A program made the translations under genes and the position numbers. A stretch of 10,459 nucleotides of DNA from Methanothrix sp. (GTDB lineage Archaea > Halobacteriota > Methanosarcinia > Methanotrichales > Methanotrichaceae): assembly GCA_028708055.1 (NCBI GenBank), contig JAQVZT010000075.1, positions 1 through 10,459 on the forward strand, given 5' to 3'. Of the stretch, positions 6,141 to 10,459 are shown one piece after another. Position 1 is the stretch's first letter, and each line of letters opens with the position of its first letter. Under the pieces are notes generated by a model, which had not been told where the DNA came from, did no database searches, and saw only the letters and a list, made by a program, of their open reading frames with translations.

Positions 6141-6775
6141 TCTATCAGCAGCATGGCCATCGGCGTGGGATTGCCTGAGACAGGAAACTGAATTGCCATC
6201 CCGGCTTTTTCGGCAGTCTTCTTCATATTGACCCCCAAAGCGTGCTCCGGAATCCTGGCCATGGAGGGATGCACGCAAACGCCACTCTTCACATTGCAGC
6301 TCTCGCACAGCCGACACGAGCCGTTCACCAGTGCCAGCGCCAGGGTGTAGCCGGCATTAAATGCCGTTTTTTCCAGCTCCAGCATGGCCAGCAGTATCCT
6401 CTTGCTCTCCCCAAAATAATCCTTCCAGAACATATCTGCCTGCTCCTTTTTGTCCGCCGGTGCCGCCGGGTCCAGCCAGTACCGGTAAATGGAGCAGATG
6501 ACATCGTTCTCTGCTCTGGCCGGAGAGCTGAACTTCACCAGCATGACATAGCTGTATTCAGACAGTATCTTCCGGAACTCATCCACGGAAGGAACATGGG
6601 GCGGACAGGTCAGCTTTTTGCCGTAACCTACACAGCCGGTCCTGCATTTTAGGGGAACCCGGTTCTCTACAATTACATCGCTGGCCGGGATGACCCGTGC
6701 ATCGATCGCGCCCAATTTTTTAGCCACCTCTTCCAGAAAAGCAAATCTGCTCAATTTCGTTTCGGCTGAATTCAT
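6137..6775 (-). CDS. DUF2284 predicted metal-binding protein
   Basis: 212 residues, matching the usual length of DUF2284 (COG5423-type) proteins, which are common in methanogens and other anaerobes. Two cysteine clusters are plain: C44-x3-C48-x8-C57 in CRTGCVGYGKKLTCPPH, and C154-x2-C157-x2-C160-x6-C167 ending in GVCVHP, which is ferredoxin-like in spacing and probably binds an iron-sulfur cluster. C94 is extra. Function in the family is not established; a redox or metal-handling role is inferred from the cysteines. The gene lies 48 bases downstream of moeA on the same strand and may be co-transcribed with it, which would hint at a link to molybdenum/tungsten cofactor enzymes, but this is only context. 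The ATG follows a weak GTGAGTTGATGAG leader, and a 10-bp tandem repeat fills the gap to moeA. The stop overlaps the DJ-1-family stop by 3 bases. Confidence 0.88.
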   Translation of the reverse strand: MNSAETKLSRFAFLEEVAKKLGAIDARVIPASDVIVENRVPLKCRTGCVGYGKKLTCPPHVPSVDEFRKILSEYSYVMLVKFSSPARAENDVICSIYRYWLDPAAPADKKEQADMFWKDYFGESKRILLAMLELEKTAFNAGYTLALALVNGSCRLCESCNVKSGVCVHPSMARIPEHALGVNMKKTAEKAGMAIQFPVSGNPTPMAMLLID

Positions 6776-6781
6776 CTCATC

Positions 6782-6823
6782 AACTCACATAAACTCACAT
6801 AAATTCACATAAATTCACATAAA
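6782..6823. repeat. Four-copy 10-bp tandem repeat between moeA and the DUF2284 gene
   Basis: Four head-to-tail units of about ACTCACATAA (two units) and ATTCACATAA (two units) fill the gap between the moeA stop and the DUF2284 start. On the transcribed strand each unit reads TTTATGTGA(A/G). Period is one helical turn. The GTGA core resembles part of the archaeal Shine-Dalgarno complement, so the array lies where the DUF2284 ribosome site or a protein operator would be. Confidence 0.85.
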
Positions 6824-7948
6824 TCATTCGAACAGCTCGACCTCTACCGTCTCTCCTGCCTCCAGGCCCTCTCTCTCCTCGGGCACCACTACAAATCCGT
6901 CCGCTCTGGCCACAGAGCTGAGAATGCCTGCTCCGGAGATCATGATAGGCTCGGCCTGGCCGTCCTTCAGTACCACCCTGACGACGCTCAGATAGTTGGG
7001 TCGCGAAGCAATCTTTCTTGCCAGAGGCGCCGATACCCGCGGCACCCAGTCGGATCGGTGGCCGATCCTCTGCAGCGCCGGCCTCACGAACAGATAAAGG
7101 TCGGACAGAGCAGCAACCGGATAGCCGGGCAGACAGACGACGGGCTTGCCGCCCACCACTCCAAACGCGGTGGGCTTTCCCGGTTGCAAGCGCACCCCAT
7201 GCACGAGAAGCTCTCCCATCTCCTCCAGCACCCGTGGAACATAGTCCTTTTCGCCTATTGCAGTGCCTCCGATTATTACGATCAGGTCGGCATTGCAGTG
7301 GGATGATATGGCCTCGCGAATCAGGCCCTCGTCATCAGGAACAACCTCTGTCTTGCTTGCTATCGCGCCCCACTTTTCCGCATAGATGCAGGCCATGAGC
7401 CCATTGATCTCGTATGCTTCCCCTGCACGCAGTGCGCGCCCCCCGATCGGCACCAGCCCACTTCCGGTGGGGATGACGGCGACCCTTGGCCTCTCGTAGA
7501 CCCAAACCTCGCCAATTCCCAGCGCAGAGAGCAGGGCAACATCTGGAGGACGGAAGGTGTGTCCCTCAGAAAAGACCGTTTCACCAGCAGTTATGTCCTC
7601 GCCGATGCGAGATACATTCTTGTTGGCATGCATCTGCGCTGTGATCTCCAAAGTCGCACCCCGCACCATGCAGTCCTCGCTCATCACAACCGCATCAAAC
7701 TCTGCCGGCACAGGCATTCCCGCGCGCATGGGCAGGAAATGATCCAGATAAACAGGCGCGTTGGGCTTTGCGCCTTTTGTCTCCCCGGACCGCACGGCAA
7801 AACCGTCCATCGCCGCCCGGTCAAACCCCGGCAGGTTTACGGGAGACGGAATATCCTGCGACAAAACCCGGCCTGATGCCTGCGCGCTCGGCAGGTGTTG
7901 CATCCTCTGCAAGGGTGCGCAGCGATCAAGAAGCATTTCCTTTGCCAT
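6824..7948 (-). CDS. moeA: MoeA family molybdopterin molybdenumtransferase
   Basis: 374 residues from the ATG at 7948. I chose this start because GGGGAG lies 5 bases upstream; an in-frame ATG at 7975 would add nine poorly conserved residues and has no such site. MoeA inserts molybdate or tungstate into adenylated molybdopterin. In methanogens that cofactor serves formylmethanofuran dehydrogenase and formate dehydrogenase. Motifs in order: FDRAAMDGFAV (42-52), the substrate-loop signature; the E/D-rich DAVVMSEDC (85-93); RVAVIPTGSGLV (155-166); the MoCF-fold motif GGTAIGEKDY (227-236), where the family usually has GG(T/A)SxGxxD; PGKPTAFG (256-263); and LPGYPVAA (273-280). The C-terminal beta domain ends with ETVEVELFE. 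Length is slightly short for the family (about 400) but all domains are present. It is divergently arranged with ppsA and followed by the DUF2284 gene. Confidence 0.93.
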   Translation of the reverse strand: MAKEMLLDRCAPLQRMQHLPSAQASGRVLSQDIPSPVNLPGFDRAAMDGFAVRSGETKGAKPNAPVYLDHFLPMRAGMPVPAEFDAVVMSEDCMVRGATLEITAQMHANKNVSRIGEDITAGETVFSEGHTFRPPDVALLSALGIGEVWVYERPRVAVIPTGSGLVPIGGRALRAGEAYEINGLMACIYAEKWGAIASKTEVVPDDEGLIREAISSHCNADLIVIIGGTAIGEKDYVPRVLEEMGELLVHGVRLQPGKPTAFGVVGGKPVVCLPGYPVAALSDLYLFVRPALQRIGHRSDWVPRVSAPLARKIASRPNYLSVVRVVLKDGQAEPIMISGAGILSSVARADGFVVVPEEREGLEAGETVEVELFE

Positions 7949-8000
7949 CGCTGCTCCCCGAAAACGTCTAAACATGCATTATTTCCATCAGCGATTTCCT

Positions 8001-8025
8001 GGATATATATCCTGTTATATCCTGT
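8001..8025. repeat. Palindrome plus duplicated 10-mer in the moeA/ppsA control region
   Basis: GGATATATATCC (8001-8012) is a perfect 12-bp palindrome. Overlapping it, TATATCCTGT occurs twice in direct tandem (8006-8015 and 8016-8025), exactly one helical turn apart. A further CCTG at 7998-8001 looks like a degenerate third copy. These lie in the 168-base gap between the divergent moeA and ppsA starts and could bind a regulator or mark overlapping TATA elements. Confidence 0.7.
8003..8010 (-). promoter_or_regulatory. Candidate TATA box for moeA
   Basis: ATATATAT within the palindrome lies about 55 bases before the moeA ATG. Initiation near 7980 would give a leader of roughly 30 bases with the GGGGAG site at 7954-7959. 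Motif resemblance only. Confidence 0.45.
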
Positions 8026-8033
8026 GAAAGCTT

Positions 8034-8041
8034 CATATAAT
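8034..8041 (+). promoter_or_regulatory. Candidate TATA box for ppsA
   Basis: CATATAAT follows a purine-rich GTGAAAG that could act as a BRE. It lies about 80 bases before the chosen ppsA start, giving a predicted leader of about 55 bases. An alternative AT-rich element is the AATAAATAAT at 8083-8092, which is too close to the start for the usual spacing unless the mRNA is leaderless. Confidence 0.4.
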
Positions 8042-8116
8042 GTAAAGAGGGAGAGGTGCGCAGATATTGAAGGCATAATGAAGAATAAATAATCATGACA
8101 GCGGATGGATGATTTA

Positions 8117-10396
8117 ATGCAAGCTGTTGTTTGGCTGGAAGAAGTGGGAAAGAATGATCTTTCCGTAGTGGGCGGCAAGGGTGCAAGCCTGGGTGAGATG
8201 ATAAATATCGGCGTTCCCGTACCTGGCGGATTTGCAGTAACCGCCCAGGCATTCCGGGATTTCATCAACCGGGCAGGCATCGCCGAGAAGCTTTTTGAAG
8301 CTCTAAATGTCGATGTAAATCAGGAGGCAGAGCTGCATAAGGCTGAGAAGACTGCCAAGAAGCTCATCATGGAGGCCAAGGTTCCTGAGGACATCGAGAA
8401 GGCAATTAAGTCCCGCTATGATGAACTGTGCAAGCGCGAGGGCATGCAGGTCTTCGTGGCCGTGCGGTCCAGCGCCACTGCCGAGGATCTTCCCGACGCT
8501 AGCTTCGCAGGCCAGCAGGAGACCTATCTCAATACGCTCGGCGCTGAGGATGTCTTCAACGCAGTTCGCAAGTGCTGGGCATCTCTCTACGGCGCGCGTG
8601 CGATATTCTACCGGGTGGAGCAGGGCTTTGAGCACGATAAGGTAAACCTCTCTGCGATCGTTCAGAAAATGGTCGACTCAGAGAAGTCAGGAGTCATGTT
8701 CAGCTCCCAGCCCTCCACCGGCGAGCCATTGGTGGTCATTGAGGGCGCCTGGGGCCTGGGCGAGTCCGTTGTCAGCGGCAGCGTCTCACCTGACAACTTC
8801 GTGGTGGACAGGGCGACCAAGAAGATCGTCAGCAAATACATAGCCACCAAGGAGATCATGATCATCCGGGACCCAAAGACCCAGAAGACGGTTACGATAC
8901 CGGTTCCGGCAGAGAAGAAGGAGGCCGTGGTCCTGGCGGACAGCGAGGCGGTTGAACTCGCTAAATACGCAGAGATACTGGAAAAGCATTATGGCATTCC
9001 CCAGGATATCGAGTGGGGCGTGGAAAAGAACAAGATTTACATCCTCCAGTCGAGACCGATCACCACCATCAACAGCGGCAAGAAGGCTGAGCCAGCGGCG
9101 GCATCCAGCGGCAAGGTTCTCCTCACCGGCCTGGGCGCTGCTCCGGGAGTGGCTACCGGCATCGTCCGGCTCATTTCCAGCGGCAGAGAGCTGGACAAGG
9201 TAAAGCAGGGAGACATCATGGTCACCAAAATGACCATGCCGGACATGGTTCCGGGAATGAAGCGCGCCGGTGCCATTGTGACCGACGAGGGTGGCATGGC
9301 CTGCCACGCAGCCATTGTCAGCCGCGAGCTGGGCTGTCCGGCAGTTGTCGGAACCAAGAAGGCCACAGCTACTCTGAAAGATGGCATGGAGATCACAGTG
9401 GATGGCGGCAAAGGCATAGTCTACGAGGGACGGGTGGCTCTTGCATCGGCAGTCAAGCCGGCGGCAGCAGCAGGGCCTGTGGGCACAGTTGTTTCCAAGC
9501 CCATCACTGCAACCGAGGTAAAGGTCAACGTCAGCGAGCCGGATCGGGCTGCCGCTGCCGCTGCGACACTCGCAGACGGCGTGGGCCTGCTCAGAATCGA
9601 GCATATGATCCTGGGCCTGGGCAAGACCCCCAACTATTACATCAAGAACGGCAAGAGCGAGGAATACGTTGACGAGCTGGTCAAGAACATCAAGGTCGTG
9701 GCAGATGCATTCTTCCCGAGGCCGGTGTGGGTGCGCACACTGGACGCGCCAACGGACGAGTTCCGGGCAATGGAAGGCGGCGAGAACGAACCTCATGAGC
9801 ATAACCCCATGCTCGGCTGGCGAGGCATCAGGCGTGACCTGACTGAGACCGATCACTTCCGGTTGGAGGTCAGGGCCTTCAAGAAGCTTCACGAGATGGG
9901 ATTGACAAACGTCGGCATAATGCTGCCCATGGTTCAGCATGTTCGCGAGTTCCAGAAGGCCAAGGCGATCATGGTCGATGAAAACCTGGATCTGGAGAAG
10001 ATCGACGTGGGAATCATGGTCGAAACTCCTGGGGCAGCTCTGACCATTGAGGACTTCATCGAGGATGGAATCGATTTCATATCCTTTGGAACCAATGACC
10101 TGACCCAGTACACCCTGGCAGTGGACCGCAACAACGAGAATGTGGCCGGGCTGTACTCAGAGTTGCATCCTGCCATCCTCAAGCTCATCGAGTATGTGGT
10201 GGAGCGCTGCAATGAGGCCGGAGTCAAGACCTCTATCTGCGGACAGGCAGGATCCTACCCGGAGATGGCCAAGAGGCTGGTGGAGATCGGCATTACCAGC
10301 ATATCGGCCAACATAGACGCCGTGGCGACCGTACGGGAGACCGTTGCCAGAAGCGAGAAGATCCTGATGCTCAAAGCACTGAGAAACAGGAATTGA
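8117..10396 (+). CDS. ppsA: Phosphoenolpyruvate synthase (pyruvate, water dikinase)
   Basis: 759 residues. Makes PEP, AMP and phosphate from pyruvate, ATP and water, the entry to gluconeogenesis from acetyl-CoA-derived pyruvate in methanogens. Order of domains: N-terminal ATP-grasp (VGGKGASLGEM at 18-28; VRSSATAEDLPDASFAGQQ at 115-133; QSRPIT at 311-316), the swivelling phosphohistidine domain (GGMACHAAIVSRELG, phospho-H397), and the C-terminal PEP/pyruvate barrel (LLRIEH, RTLDAPTDEFR, NPMLGWRG, FGTNDLTQYTLAVDR, and ICGQAGS with C708). All active-site motifs are present and the length is normal. Ala/Pro-rich linkers flank the His domain. I prefer the ATG at 8117 because GGATGAT precedes it and the family begins with xxVVWLEE; an in-frame ATG at 8105 adds four residues and has no ribosome site. 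It is divergent from moeA. Confidence 0.95.
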   Translation: MQAVVWLEEVGKNDLSVVGGKGASLGEMINIGVPVPGGFAVTAQAFRDFINRAGIAEKLFEALNVDVNQEAELHKAEKTAKKLIMEAKVPEDIEKAIKSRYDELCKREGMQVFVAVRSSATAEDLPDASFAGQQETYLNTLGAEDVFNAVRKCWASLYGARAIFYRVEQGFEHDKVNLSAIVQKMVDSEKSGVMFSSQPSTGEPLVVIEGAWGLGESVVSGSVSPDNFVVDRATKKIVSKYIATKEIMIIRDPKTQKTVTIPVPAEKKEAVVLADSEAVELAKYAEILEKHYGIPQDIEWGVEKNKIYILQSRPITTINSGKKAEPAAASSGKVLLTGLGAAPGVATGIVRLISSGRELDKVKQGDIMVTKMTMPDMVPGMKRAGAIVTDEGGMACHAAIVSRELGCPAVVGTKKATATLKDGMEITVDGGKGIVYEGRVALASAVKPAAAAGPVGTVVSKPITATEVKVNVSEPDRAAAAAATLADGVGLLRIEHMILGLGKTPNYYIKNGKSEEYVDELVKNIKVVADAFFPRPVWVRTLDAPTDEFRAMEGGENEPHEHNPMLGWRGIRRDLTETDHFRLEVRAFKKLHEMGLTNVGIMLPMVQHVREFQKAKAIMVDENLDLEKIDVGIMVETPGAALTIEDFIEDGIDFISFGTNDLTQYTLAVDRNNENVAGLYSELHPAILKLIEYVVERCNEAGVKTSICGQAGSYPEMAKRLVEIGITSISANIDAVATVRETVARSEKILMLKALRNRN

Positions 10397-10404
10397 AGAA
10401 TAGT

Positions 10405-10459
10405 ATGAATGGGATCAGAATGAGAGAGAAAGCCCTTTCCGAAGATGAGGTAATGGCCA
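10405..10459 (+). CDS. Start of a further gene, cut by the window end
   Basis: An open frame starts with ATG 8 bases after the ppsA stop and runs to the edge (MNGIRMREKALSEDEVMA, 18 codons). A second in-frame ATG at 10420, giving MREKALSEDE, is an equally good start. The charged amphipathic N-terminus looks like real protein, but too little is visible to name a family. The close spacing suggests co-transcription with ppsA. Confidence 0.4.
   Translation, partial: MNGIRMREKALSEDEVMA

Noticed and set aside
8786..9940. 384-codon open frame antisense to ppsA
   Set aside because: It is His/Leu/Cys-rich with no domain pattern, and it lies wholly opposite strongly conserved ppsA codons in GC-rich DNA. 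An artefact of codon bias.
10397..10404. ppsA terminator
   Set aside because: Only 8 bases separate the stop from the next open frame, with no T-run or hairpin.

Overview
The window reads as archaeal chromosome, most likely from a Methanothrix (Methanosaeta)-like methanogen or a close relative in the Methanosarcinales. This is an inference. It rests on archaeal-type TATA elements upstream of several genes, an archaeal PEP synthase and MoeA, a DUF2284 cysteine-rich protein, an MNT/HEPN pair and a decayed TPR protein of a kind I associate with that genus. No rRNA, tRNA or CRISPR array is visible.

Left third (about 1-4090) is an AT-rich block transcribed leftward. It encodes a compact cassette: a large SF2 helicase with an N-terminal phospholipase-D-like nuclease motif, a 63-residue unrecognised protein, and a Rad50/DndD-like coiled-coil ATPase. 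Stop and start codons nearly touch or overlap, so this is one operon. The architecture (SMC-like ATPase, tiny middle protein, nuclease-helicase) resembles anti-phage and DNA-surveillance systems such as the Dnd, Lamassu and ABC-three-component families, but I cannot equate it with a named system. The ATPase stops before its C-terminal nucleotide-binding lobe, so the cassette may be disrupted just at the window's left edge.

Middle (about 4090-5500) is a graveyard at the composition boundary. It holds a minus-strand TPR-repeat pseudogene broken by stops and two frameshifts, followed by a plus-strand MNT nucleotidyltransferase antitoxin whose overlapping HEPN toxin gene is cut to 35 codons.

Right (about 5500-10459) is GC-richer and looks like the host backbone. 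A DJ-1/PfpI-family protein runs rightward and meets, tail to tail with interlocked stops, a leftward pair: moeA (molybdenum/tungsten cofactor insertion) and a DUF2284 metal-binding protein, separated by a 10-bp tandem repeat. moeA and ppsA (phosphoenolpyruvate synthase) diverge from a short control region containing a duplicated 10-mer and a palindromic TATA. A further rightward gene begins at the right edge.
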